A stretch of 64,000 nucleotides of DNA from Verrucomicrobia bacterium 12-59-8 (GTDB taxonomy: Bacteria; Verrucomicrobiota; Verrucomicrobiae; Verrucomicrobiales; Verrucomicrobiaceae): the NCBI GenBank assembly GCA_002279765.1, contig NCCR01000071.1, positions 5,173 to 69,172 of the forward strand. The letters run 5' to 3'. The position numbers and the translations under genes are program-made. This document shows, piece by piece, positions 25,419 through 33,550 of the stretch; the stretch's first letter is position 1; each line of letters opens with the position of its first letter. The notes beneath the pieces were generated by a model. That model was given only the letters and a program-made list of their open reading frames with translations, was not told the DNA's origin and did no database searches.

Positions 25419-26447
25419 TCAGACGCGGGGCGCTTCGATGGTCTTGATCAGCGAGTTGAGCATGTCATCCACGCTCTGACCGCTAATCGCGATTTCCGGC
25501 GCCAGTTGCACGCGGTGGCGCAGCACCGGGAGCACGGCGCGTTTCACATCTGCCGGCGTGATGAAGCTGCGACCTTCAAGCAGCGCGTATGATTTGGCGA
25601 TGCGCACGAGGCTGATGGCGCCGCGCGTGCCAGCCCCGAGCGAAATGGCGCTGTGCTGGCGCGTGGCACGCACAATTTTCACCGCGTAATCCACGACCTG
25701 CTCCACCGCCTGCACGTTGGCGGCTTCCTCCTGCGCGGCCAGAATGTCCTGCGGCGTGCAGACCTGCGGCACCGCCGCTGTGGAAAGACCGCCCCCCGCA
25801 GCACGCGATGAGACGGCTTTCACCACCCACGTTTCATTGACTACGTCCGGGTAGTCGATGAGCACCTTGAGCAGGAAGCGGTCGAGCTGTGCCTCCGGCA
25901 GCGGATACGTGCCTTCCTGCTCGATGGGATTCTGCGTAGCGAATGTCATGAAGGGCGGCGCAAGCGCGTGGCTCTCGCCATCAATCGTCACCTGCGTCTC
26001 CTGCATCACCTCGAGCAGTGATGATTGCGTTTTGGCCGGAGCGCGGTTGATTTCATCCGCCAGCAGTAGATTGGCAAACACCGGGCCGCGCCGCACACGA
26101 AACGTGCTGCTGGCCATGTCAAACAGCGTGTGGCCGCAAACATCTGAGGGCATCAGATCAGGCGTGAACTGAATGCGGCGGAAGCTGCCGCCAAACGTGT
26201 GGGAGAGGGCCAGCACCAGATGCGTCTTGCCCAGCCCCGGCTTGCCCTCCAGCAGCACGTGCCCCCCGGCCAGAAGCGCCGCCAGCACCTGATTCAACAC
26301 CTCCTCCTGCCCCACAAACACCTGGCTCACCGCCTGGCGGATCTGCTGAAAGATCGCCGTGCTGTTCGGCACGACGGGCGGCGCAAAACCGGCCGACGGC
26401 GGCGTGTAGAGGCTCGATACGTCGGGTGCTGGGAGGATCGGATTCAT
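25419..26447 (-). CDS. MoxR-family AAA+ ATPase (second copy)
   Basis: 342 aa from ATG 26447. Walker A is GKPGLGKT (about 68-75), Walker B is LLLADEINRAPAKTQSS, and [22 protein letters not shown] is the canonical sensor stretch. A proline-rich N-terminus precedes the ATPase core. Sequence differences from the copy at 5961 are large enough that it belongs to another MoxR subfamily, the one usually found with DUF4350, DUF4129 and SpoIIM-like genes, as here. It is probably a chaperone for the DUF58 protein encoded next. Confidence 0.94.
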   Translation of the reverse strand: MNPILPAPDVSSLYTPPSAGFAPPVVPNSTAIFQQIRQAVSQVFVGQEEVLNQVLAALLAGGHVLLEGKPGLGKTHLVLALSHTFGGSFRRIQFTPDLMPSDVCGHTLFDMASSTFRVRRGPVFANLLLADEINRAPAKTQSSLLEVMQETQVTIDGESHALAPPFMTFATQNPIEQEGTYPLPEAQLDRFLLKVLIDYPDVVNETWVVKAVSSRAAGGGLSTAAVPQVCTPQDILAAQEEAANVQAVEQVVDYAVKIVRATRQHSAISLGAGTRGAISLVRIAKSYALLEGRSFITPADVKRAVLPVLRHRVQLAPEIAISGQSVDDMLNSLIKTIEAPRV

Positions 26448-26466
26448 GAGTATGAGTGATGAGGAT

Positions 26467-27563
26467 TTAAAGCGCACGGCGGATGGCCTGGAGATCGCGC
26501 ATGAGATTGACGAAATTATGGACACTATTCGGCGGTGCCACATCGAACGCGGCGGCCACCCGCTTGGCTGTCAGACCGCTGCGGCGGGCGATTTCCTCGG
26601 CGAGCTGGTCGTTCATCTGCTGGCTGCCGTCGTCGAGCGCCCGGTGCCGCTCCCGCACGCGCTCCCACACGGCACCACGCGCCGCATCCACCAGCAGTGT
26701 CACGCGCCGCATGCGCCAGAAAAACTCCCCCAGCGCGCCGATGTGGCTGGCAAAATGACGCGTGGAATCGAGCTCCACCTCCGCCAGCGGCCCGAAACGC
26801 GGCATCTGCTGCCAAAGCCAGAAGCCGAGGCAAACCGCCAGTGTGACGACGGCCATCCAGCCATGCTGCCAGAGCAGGCCGATGAAACTCCCCGTGCTAG
26901 TGGAGACAAACAGCACCTCGCGCGAGCCATGCTCGCCCACGAGCGCGGCCAGCCAGCGCGCATGATCGTGCTCGCCGATCCAGCGGTTGCGGAAAGGCCG
27001 CGCATGCGCCAGCAGCGTAACGCTGCCCATGCCATGCTGCAAATGCAATCCGGCTCGGCTTCGTCCTGCTCTATGGGCGGGTCCTTCTCGCCATGGAATT
27101 TATCCAGCAGGCCCTTGGCCGCATCTTCAGGGATGCGCTTTTGCACACCGACGCCGAGCTGCCCTAGAATCGGATCCTTCTCCTCTTCCAGCAGCAGGGC
27201 GGAAATAAAGGAGCCGAACTGCGTTTCAAAATCGTTGTAGGGACGTGCGCCGCTGAGGCAGTAGATGAGGTGCCCGCCGCTGAAGGTCCAGCGCAGCAGC
27301 TGCTTCGCCCGCGCTTCCGGCAGACCGCTTTCGCCGGAGATGAAAATCACCGCACCATGCGCCGGCATTTTCCCCAACGATTTCGCGCCGTGGGCGTTGT
27401 GCCCGAGTTTATCGAGCAGCCGCTCGGCTGCCAGGAAGGGATTCACCCGCGCCTTGCCTTTGTAGCCGGTGGTTTTTTCCACATCCTCCCAGTGTCCGTC
27501 GCAGGCGCAAAGAGCCAGCGCGCCAGCCAGCGCCATCAGACTGCGAAAGATGCCCCGCTTCAT
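26467..27563 (-). pseudogene. DUF4350 protein gene split by a frameshift
   Basis: The N-terminal half starts at ATG 27563 with a lipoprotein-like leader (LAGALALCACDG) and contains AVIFISGESGLPEARAKQLL and GGHLIYCLSG, typical of DUF4350. Near 27040-27062 homology passes to the -1 frame, which continues HGMGSVTLLAHARPFRN, a membrane helix (MAVVTLAVCLGFWLW) and the C-terminal domain to the stop at 26467. The first frame runs on as unrelated basic sequence to 26700. No heptanucleotide slippery site is evident. It is either a true inactivating mutation or a sequencing error. The start overlaps the DUF4129 stop by ATGA. Confidence 0.72.
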
Positions 27564-29005
27564 GCCGCACCTCCTTTTTCCACAAACGGCCACTGCTCGC
27601 ACAGCCTCCCCATTTCATCGTTCGACACCGGTATCACGGCATAGGCCACCTGCACCCACGCTCCTGTAAGCTGACGAAAGTAATCCGCCTCCCGCTTCTC
27701 CCCGGCCTGCAGTACCTGCACCAGACAGTCCTCCTCCGTGTCACTGTCCGTGATCGGCACCCGACGGTGGTTCACCAGCCATGACAAAGAGCCACGATAG
27801 AGCAGACTCAGCGCCTCCTTGAAGTCCCCTGCATCCCAGGCCGCTCGTGCGGCGACCACGATGTCATCGGGCAGGCTCTCGCGCGTGATGTTCATGCCCA
27901 TGATAACCTTCGGCGCCCGCACCGGAGCCCGGCTGACTCCGCGTGAGATGAACAGATGGCGGTTGTTCACGAGATAGATGACCAGCCACACCACCAGACC
28001 AATCACCAGCAGCCAAAAGAGCAGTTCGCCAATGACTCCGAGAAAGGAGAGATTCGGCAGGTCTGGCATCTCCAATTTTTTATCTACTACATCCGGCACC
28101 CATTGCTTGGTCTGAATCTTGTGTATCTCAAACTCAGGGGCTTGGAGCACTTCACTCACGGCTTTGGCAGGATCCGCCTGATCAGCGGCCTGCACGGAAG
28201 ATTGAGCGCCGCAAAATGTCAGCAAAGCGATGATCAACGACGCAGTCGCCGAGGTCAGGCGCGTGGCCATGCGACGGAAGGCCAGCTCCACATCCCAGCC
28301 TTCGATGCGCGTGCGGCAGTTCAGATACAACGCGAATCCCGCCCCCACATAGAAGGGCTCAACCAGCGTGACAATCACCATGTGACAGGCCGCACCCCAC
28401 CAGAGAAAGGCCGGTGGAATCGTGCTCCCGAAGTCGAAAGCATGAATGAACCCATCCCAGTCAGGCTGGGCGGACTCCGGCAGCAGGCCATACGTCCCCC
28501 ACATCAGACCGACCCAGGCCACGAGCTCGATGTTGGAAAACGCAAGGGTCATCGAAACCCCGGAACCACCGCCATCCATCGCCAGCGTTTTGATGCGTTG
28601 ATTCACCGCCGCACCACGCAGGCCCTCAAGCATCTGCGCTGGCAGGGCAAAGCTGCGGATGCAGGACAGCCGCCGCCACAGCAGTGCGGGCAGGCAGTTC
28701 GTGATCCACAGCCGTGGCCATTGCTTCCAGGTCTCAAGAAAGGTGGGCCGCACCCCGAAAGCGGCACGGCTCAGAAAAAACAACGGCACGCGGTCATACA
28801 GCGGCTTCAGCCACCACACGATGAGCGGAATCCATTCGGGCCTTGAACGCAGCAGCACACACACGAGCACCCACAGCGGCAGCACAGTGCAGGCCCACAG
28901 CGCGATGATGCCGCCATAGTCACGCCGCACCATGGCACAGCCCAGGTCCACGGACTCCCACGGCTGGCGTGGCCGCAGCGTGACACTGATGTCCTCAAGT
29001 CGCAT
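27560..29005 (-). CDS. DUF4129-type multi-helix membrane protein
   Basis: 481 aa from ATG 29005, overlapping the SpoIIM-like stop by 11 bases. About six membrane helices occupy residues 30-280. After a periplasmic-type loop (EIHKIQTKQWVPD) one more helix (LLFWLLVIGLVVWLVIYLV) leads into a cytoplasmic C-terminal DUF4129-like domain with FKEALSLLYRGSLSWLVNH and DSDTEEDC. DUF4129 is also the tail of transglutaminase TgpA. Here there is no transglutaminase domain. Co-occurrence with DUF4350, MoxR and DUF58 is common in Actinobacteria and PVC bacteria; the joint function is not established. Confidence 0.8.
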   Translation of the reverse strand: MRLEDISVTLRPRQPWESVDLGCAMVRRDYGGIIALWACTVLPLWVLVCVLLRSRPEWIPLIVWWLKPLYDRVPLFFLSRAAFGVRPTFLETWKQWPRLWITNCLPALLWRRLSCIRSFALPAQMLEGLRGAAVNQRIKTLAMDGGGSGVSMTLAFSNIELVAWVGLMWGTYGLLPESAQPDWDGFIHAFDFGSTIPPAFLWWGAACHMVIVTLVEPFYVGAGFALYLNCRTRIEGWDVELAFRRMATRLTSATASLIIALLTFCGAQSSVQAADQADPAKAVSEVLQAPEFEIHKIQTKQWVPDVVDKKLEMPDLPNLSFLGVIGELLFWLLVIGLVVWLVIYLVNNRHLFISRGVSRAPVRAPKVIMGMNITRESLPDDIVVAARAAWDAGDFKEALSLLYRGSLSWLVNHRRVPITDSDTEEDCLVQVLQAGEKREADYFRQLTGAWVQVAYAVIPVSNDEMGRLCEQWPFVEKGGAA

Positions 29006-29966
29006 CCGCCTGCCTCCTTCCGCTGAACAGGAGAAAAACCGCCACCACCAGCCAGCACATGCCGCCAGCGACGAATTTGATCGTGGGCGGCAGATCCATC
29101 GGCGACCAAAATCCTTCCAGCACTGCGGCAAGACTGGTCAGAATCGCCGCACCGATCAGCAAGGGCAGCGCCTTCCGTCCTGCCAGCACCAGCGCCGCGC
29201 GCCGCTCCAATCTGCCAGGACGCAGCACCGACCAGCCAACGCGCATGCCCGCCATCGCAGAGATCACGACGCCCGTAAGCTCCGGCGCGCCATGCGCCAC
29301 CACCCATGTGTACAGCGTCAGCGGATTGCCCGAATAATGCACATAGCCAAACACCGCGCCGAGGTGGAGGGAATTAAACAGCAGCACAAACAACGCACCC
29401 ACTCCCCCCAGAATGCCGCCCGCGAAAGTTCTGAAATCAATGCTGACATTGTTCCAGATGTAAAAGCAGAACGCCGCAAAGCCTGAGCCAAAGCTCTCGC
29501 GCACATAATCGGACGGCTTGCTGTCCTCGCCATACATGCTCTCGATCTGCACCATCCCGTCTGGTCCCAGCAGCGACATCGCCCATTCAGGATGCGACGG
29601 CGTGATCACCGCGATCAGCACCGCAGGCAGATAAAACAGCGCGGCACACCACCAGAACAGCTTCCAGTCCGCACGCACCGCCTGCGGAAACTCCACCAGG
29701 AACAGGCGCAGAAACGCCTCCCACCCGCCGGCACTGTGACGCTCCAGCACGCGGTAACCACGGATCGCCAGCGCATTGAGCTGCTGGGTGAGCCGCTGTG
29801 GGCTCATGCGGTGCTGCGCCACGCTCAGGTCATGGCACACCTGGCGGAAGGTGGCGGGCAGATCCTCCACCGCAGCCGTGGGCTGTGGCTGCTCCGCTTC
29901 ATTCAGCAGCTTCTCCAGCTTTTGCCAGCGCGGCTCGATGTGCTTTTCAAACTGGGCCGGCGTCAT
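28995..29966 (-). CDS. SpoIIM/DUF95-like membrane protein
   Basis: 323 aa from ATG 29966 (MTPAQFEKHIEPRWQKLEKLL). A soluble helical N-terminus (about 95 residues) leads into five or six membrane helices. The core (FCFYIWNNVSIDFRTFAGGI, then FNSLHLGAVFGYV and HGAPELTGVVISAMAGMRVG) is the pattern of stage II sporulation protein M. Non-sporulating bacteria carry such proteins in MoxR clusters with an RDD gene, exactly as here. Its start overlaps the RDD stop by ATGA. The long extension of the frame toward 30500 is out-of-frame shadow of the RDD gene. Confidence 0.88.
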   Translation of the reverse strand: MTPAQFEKHIEPRWQKLEKLLNEAEQPQPTAAVEDLPATFRQVCHDLSVAQHRMSPQRLTQQLNALAIRGYRVLERHSAGGWEAFLRLFLVEFPQAVRADWKLFWWCAALFYLPAVLIAVITPSHPEWAMSLLGPDGMVQIESMYGEDSKPSDYVRESFGSGFAAFCFYIWNNVSIDFRTFAGGILGGVGALFVLLFNSLHLGAVFGYVHYSGNPLTLYTWVVAHGAPELTGVVISAMAGMRVGWSVLRPGRLERRAALVLAGRKALPLLIGAAILTSLAAVLEGFWSPMDLPPTIKFVAGGMCWLVVAVFLLFSGRRQADAT

Positions 29967-30730
29967 GAGCGGAACAAGGCTGCTCCTTTCAGCGGAGGCG
30001 GTGTCACGCTTCTGTCTTCTGGGTCCTGCAACCAAAGTGCCATGCCGCACAGGCGGCGCAGTCCTTCCATCCCGACCGCCTGCGTCAGCGGCTGGGCCAG
30101 GGTGGAGAGTTCGACCCGGCGCTCCTCCGCCCACAGCGGCGCACGTTCGAGGAACTGCAGCAGCGCCGCCTGCTCCTCCCTCTTCAGCACCTGCGCCGGC
30201 GCACGGCGCTCGGCGCGGATTTCCACCTTCGGTGTGATGACCGGCGGCACTTCGGCATAGGTCACGACAGTGTTCGCCACCAGATCCCCCAGCCGCTGAA
30301 ACCGCTTGGTAAACAGCATGCACACGATGCCAGTGAGGTACAGCCCCGGCATGAAGTCCACCACGCGCAAAAAATTGCGCATCACCGCCTGCGCCAGAGA
30401 TACCGGCCCACCGGTCACGCTCATCACCCGCAGTTGCATGGAGCGCTGCCCGGGCGTCGCCCCCTTCGCACCGGCCTCGAAGATCACGTTGTAAAACCAC
30501 TCCATGAAAAACGCGAACAACATCACCAGTCCGCCCGTCATCTCCTGACCAATCAAGCTAGGCAGAAACCAGAACGCACCTATCACCACCGCGAGGTCGA
30601 TGCCGATGCGGATGAGCAGGTCGATCATGTAGGCCATGCTGCGCACCGCCGGCCCCGCCACGCGGAGTTGAATCTCCACGCCATCTGCGAGTTCGACTGT
30701 CTGCAAGGTGTCCGCGCGTGCCACTGCCAT
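29963..30730 (-). CDS. RDD-family membrane protein
   Basis: 255 aa from ATG 30730. After VELADGVEIQLRVAGPAVR the RDD domain begins (SMAYMIDLLIRIGIDL, with Arg-to-Ala change at the first position of the motif), followed by three to four membrane helices and the conserved GATPGQRSMQLRVM segment. The C-terminal third (about 170-255) is soluble and charged. RDD proteins are of unknown function, sometimes implicated in ion transport. First gene of the second MoxR operon; the divergent DUF5362 gene lies 117 bases away. Confidence 0.9.
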   Translation of the reverse strand: MAVARADTLQTVELADGVEIQLRVAGPAVRSMAYMIDLLIRIGIDLAVVIGAFWFLPSLIGQEMTGGLVMLFAFFMEWFYNVIFEAGAKGATPGQRSMQLRVMSVTGGPVSLAQAVMRNFLRVVDFMPGLYLTGIVCMLFTKRFQRLGDLVANTVVTYAEVPPVITPKVEIRAERRAPAQVLKREEQAALLQFLERAPLWAEERRVELSTLAQPLTQAVGMEGLRRLCGMALWLQDPEDRSVTPPPLKGAALFRS

Positions 30731-30847
30731 TGTTGGATAATGAAGCTGTTCCGTTTGGTTTTGACAACTCACGAATTATTTTCGTAGGATTTGGTAATGC
30801 TAGGTATTGTCCCCGGCGCTCATTCACCCCTCTCCTCCCGCCTTGTC

Positions 30848-31372
30848 ATGGAATCCCCTCTCGCCAATCCCTACTCGACTCCCGCCGCCAATTTGTACGG
30901 TTCCAACTCGGGCGGCGCTGCTGATGCCGTGTCTCCCAGCACCATCGCCATTTTATCCGCCACCAGGCCGTGGGTGCGGTTCATGTCGGTTCTGATGTGG
31001 ATTGGCGTTGCCTTGATGCTGCTTGTTGCTGCCGGCATGGGCCTTGTTTCCGTGCTAGGTGCAGCCAAATCCATATCCTCCGGACCATTGGGCGGCGTAC
31101 AATTGGTCGTCTTCGCTGTGATCTACGGAGTACTTGCTTTCCTTTACATTTTCCCTGCCATTAAACTGTGGAAATACGCCAATCGCATTGGCTCTCTGGG
31201 TGCCACCCGCTCGGTGGCGGATCTCGATGCGGCCTTGAATGAACAGCGCAGCTTTTGGAAATTCGTCGGAGTCATGACGATCATCATGATTTCCTTGTAC
31301 CTTGTCGCCGTCATTGGTTTTGTGGCTATTGGCGCCACCGCAGCCATGAAAGCCGGTGCCTTCAACCACTGA
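30848..31372 (+). CDS. DUF5362-like four-helix membrane protein
   Basis: 174 aa from ATG 30848. The N-terminal PLANPYSTPAANLYG stretch is a proline/asparagine-rich leader often seen in PVC membrane proteins. It is followed by the conserved LSATRPWVRFMSVLMWIGVA and about four membrane helices. ALNEQRSFWKFVGVM before the last helix is typical of the DUF5362 family. Function is unknown. It is transcribed away from the RDD/MoxR operon and ends 2 bases before the convergent hemW gene. Confidence 0.75.
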   Translation: MESPLANPYSTPAANLYGSNSGGAADAVSPSTIAILSATRPWVRFMSVLMWIGVALMLLVAAGMGLVSVLGAAKSISSGPLGGVQLVVFAVIYGVLAFLYIFPAIKLWKYANRIGSLGATRSVADLDAALNEQRSFWKFVGVMTIIMISLYLVAVIGFVAIGATAAMKAGAFNH

Positions 31373-31374
31373 TC

Positions 31375-32463
31375 TCACCCCATCAGCGCCACGGCAATCG
31401 GATCCACGAGCGGCTTGCCCACCCGCGTCAGTCGCACGTGCTCCTCATCGTAGCTCAGCAGTCCCTGTTCACGCAGTGTCTCGAGCATCTTGCTTGACTC
31501 AGGGTGGATCAACGCCAGCGGCAGCCCGCGTGCGGTGCGCAGTTCCAGGCCAAAGCGCTCAGTGCGGCGTTGTTCGGCTGTGAGTTCCTCGACATCCACC
31601 GCCGTGGCTTCACCGTCCAGTGTCATCGCCATGTAGCGCGGCGTGTCCTTGACGTTGTTCCAGCGTTTCCCTCCGACCGTCGAAAATGCACCAGGACCGA
31701 TACCAAGGTAGTCCTCGCCCAGCCAGTAGGCTTCGTTGTGTATGGAGCGATGCCCCGGCTTCGCGTAGTTTGAGATCTCGTAGTGCTCAAACCCGCCTGC
31801 CTCCAGTGTGTCGATCGCCAGATTGAAAAACTCCGCATCACGTCCCTCGTCCTCGCGATACTCCCCCGCTTTGAGACGGCGGAAAAAATCCGTATCTTCC
31901 TCGTAGTTGAGGTTGTAAGCCGAAATGTGATCCGGCTGCAGCGAGATCGAATGCTCCAATGTTTTGCGCCAGGTTTCCACACTCTGCCCTGGAATCGAAA
32001 ACATCAGATCGAGGTTCAAGCTCGGAAAGCCCGCCTTCCGCAGCACCTGCCACGTCTCTTCCGCATCTGCGCGGGCGTGGTCGCGCCCCAGAGTTTTGAG
32101 CGTCTCATCATCCCAGGCCTGAATCCCCAGGCTCACCCGCGTCACGTCCATCTCACGCATGATCGCCGCCTTCGAAGCCGTTACCGTGCGCGGATTCGCC
32201 TCCATCGTGAATTCCACGACTTCGGACATATCCACCCGCTCCTTCAGCCCGCGCAACAGCCGCTCCAGATGCACATCGCTCAGCATCGTCGGCGTCCCCC
32301 CGCCGAAAAAAATCGTCTGCGGCTTTAGAGGCTGCTTTTCCACCTCCTTCAGCAGCGCATCCACAAATGCCGTCATGTCAGTGCCGCCCGGCGTATGCTT
32401 GTGAAAGCTGCAATACGGGCAGATGCGGTGGCAGAACGGGATATGGACGTAGAGATGCTTCAC
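31375..32463 (-). CDS. hemW: HemW-like radical SAM protein
   Basis: 362 aa using GTG 32463, which gives the usual start VKHLYVHIPFCHRICPYCSFH, with the CxxxCxxC cluster ligands close to the N-terminus. FFGGGTPTMLS, the conserved Glu of FTMEANP, RVSLGIQAWDDETL, LDLMFSIPGQS and HNEAYWLGEDYLGIGPGA identify the HemN/HemW family. HemW members are heme chaperones rather than coproporphyrinogen dehydrogenases. The frame stays open for 297 codons further upstream, but that part is antisense to the phytoene synthase gene and is not real. Confidence 0.9.
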   Translation of the reverse strand: MKHLYVHIPFCHRICPYCSFHKHTPGGTDMTAFVDALLKEVEKQPLKPQTIFFGGGTPTMLSDVHLERLLRGLKERVDMSEVVEFTMEANPRTVTASKAAIMREMDVTRVSLGIQAWDDETLKTLGRDHARADAEETWQVLRKAGFPSLNLDLMFSIPGQSVETWRKTLEHSISLQPDHISAYNLNYEEDTDFFRRLKAGEYREDEGRDAEFFNLAIDTLEAGGFEHYEISNYAKPGHRSIHNEAYWLGEDYLGIGPGAFSTVGGKRWNNVKDTPRYMAMTLDGEATAVDVEELTAEQRRTERFGLELRTARGLPLALIHPESSKMLETLREQGLLSYDEEHVRLTRVGKPLVDPIAVALMG

Positions 32464-32467
32464 GGGT

Positions 32468-32529
32468 TGGATGCTAGATGCTGCAGAGAATGCTTGCTCC
32501 AGCATCCAGCATCCAGCATCTAGAATCCA
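32468..32529. repeat. ATCCAGCAT-type palindromic repeat between divergent genes
   Basis: TGGATGCTAGATGCTG (32468-32483) and CAGCATCTAGAATCCA (32514-32529) are 16-nt inverted arms with one mismatch, around further ATCCAGC units. It fills most of the 69-base gap between hemW and the phytoene synthase start. The same unit occurs at 723-755. Confidence 0.7.
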
Positions 32530-32532
32530 GAC

Positions 32533-33510
32533 ATGTCCGACGAAACTCCTCACGAACGCGAACTCGGTGGCCAGTTGCTGGCCTCGGTCTCCCGTTCGTT
32601 CTACCTCACGCTCAAAGCACTGCCCAAAGAGTTGCGCGAGCCCATTTCCCTCGCCTACCTGCTCGCACGCACGGCAGACACCATCGCCGACACCGCCATC
32701 GTGAGCGCGTCCGTGCGGCTCGACTGCCTCGAACGCTACCGTGCCCTCGTACGTGGCACGGGCGAGGTACAGAACCTCGCCAGCACGCTCATCACCCAGT
32801 TTTGCACGCAGCAGAGCGACGACGCCGAACGCCGTCTCATGGAAAAATTCGCCGACGGCATCGCCTGGCTGCGCACCATGCAGCCCGTACCGCTCGCAGC
32901 CATCCAGAGCGTCCTGGAGCACATCATTGACGGGCAGATCCTCGACATCCGCCGTTTTCCTGCCGACGGCCGGCTGCGCAGTCTCGCCAGTGCGGCGGAA
33001 CTCGACCAGTACACCTGGCTCGTCGCCGGCTGTGTTGGCGAATTCTGGACCCAGCTCTGCGCCAGCGAACTTCCCGCATCCCTCGATCCCGCCGTCACCA
33101 CTGAGCAGATGCAGGCCTGGGGCGCACGTATGGGCAAAGGCCTGCAGCTCATCAACATCCTCCGCGACATCGGCGAAGACACCCGCGACGGTCGCTGCTA
33201 CCTGCCCTGCCAGCCCGAGGACATCCAAACCGAATGGCGTCGGTGGCTGCAAACCTGCACCGAACATCTCGAATGCGGTCTCCGCTACGTCCAGCACGTC
33301 ACCCACACCAAGCTCCGCTACGCCACCGCCCTGCCCCTGCTCCTTGGCATTCAAACCGTCGCCAAGATGCGCGCCTCATCGTGGGACAAGATCCAGCAAG
33401 GCATCAAAATCTCCCGCATCGACGTCGCCAGCATTCTCGCCCAAGCCGCCATCGCCTGCCGTAGCAGTGAAGCAATGGAAAAGCTGTACCGGAAGCTGGC
33501 GCAGAGCTGA
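32533..33510 (+). CDS. Squalene/phytoene synthase family protein
   Basis: 325 aa. It condenses two prenyl diphosphates head to head to squalene or phytoene. The first aspartate-rich motif is AYLLARTADTIADT (DTIAD), the second is LINILRDIGEDTRDGRCYLP (DIGED). SRSFYLTLKALP is the conserved N-terminal substrate-binding element. Verrucomicrobia use such enzymes for squalene/hopanoid or carotenoid synthesis; no desaturase or cyclase is near to decide. It diverges from hemW across a repeat and ends at a strong hairpin. Confidence 0.9.
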   Translation: MSDETPHERELGGQLLASVSRSFYLTLKALPKELREPISLAYLLARTADTIADTAIVSASVRLDCLERYRALVRGTGEVQNLASTLITQFCTQQSDDAERRLMEKFADGIAWLRTMQPVPLAAIQSVLEHIIDGQILDIRRFPADGRLRSLASAAELDQYTWLVAGCVGEFWTQLCASELPASLDPAVTTEQMQAWGARMGKGLQLINILRDIGEDTRDGRCYLPCQPEDIQTEWRRWLQTCTEHLECGLRYVQHVTHTKLRYATALPLLLGIQTVAKMRASSWDKIQQGIKISRIDVASILAQAAIACRSSEAMEKLYRKLAQS

Positions 33511-33547
33511 CAAGGCACCGGGGTCTCCTGACCCCGGTCGCCCCTTG
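33511..33547. terminator. Hairpin between convergent genes
   Basis: ACCGGGGTC (33517-33525) pairs perfectly with GACCCCGGT (33530-33538) around TCCT, extended by CAAGG/CCTTG outer arms. No T tract follows, but the site sits between two convergent stop codons and probably ends both transcripts. Confidence 0.5.
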
Positions 33548-33550
33548 GAA

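Noticed and set aside
27030..27070. Programmed ribosomal frameshift in the DUF4350 gene
   Set aside because: No X-XXY-YYZ slippery heptamer, upstream SD-like stimulator or downstream pseudoknot was visible; mutation or sequencing error is simpler.
32464..33354. N-terminal extension of hemW by almost 300 codons
   Set aside because: It is antisense to the phytoene/squalene synthase gene; the HemW family starts at the GTG at 32463.
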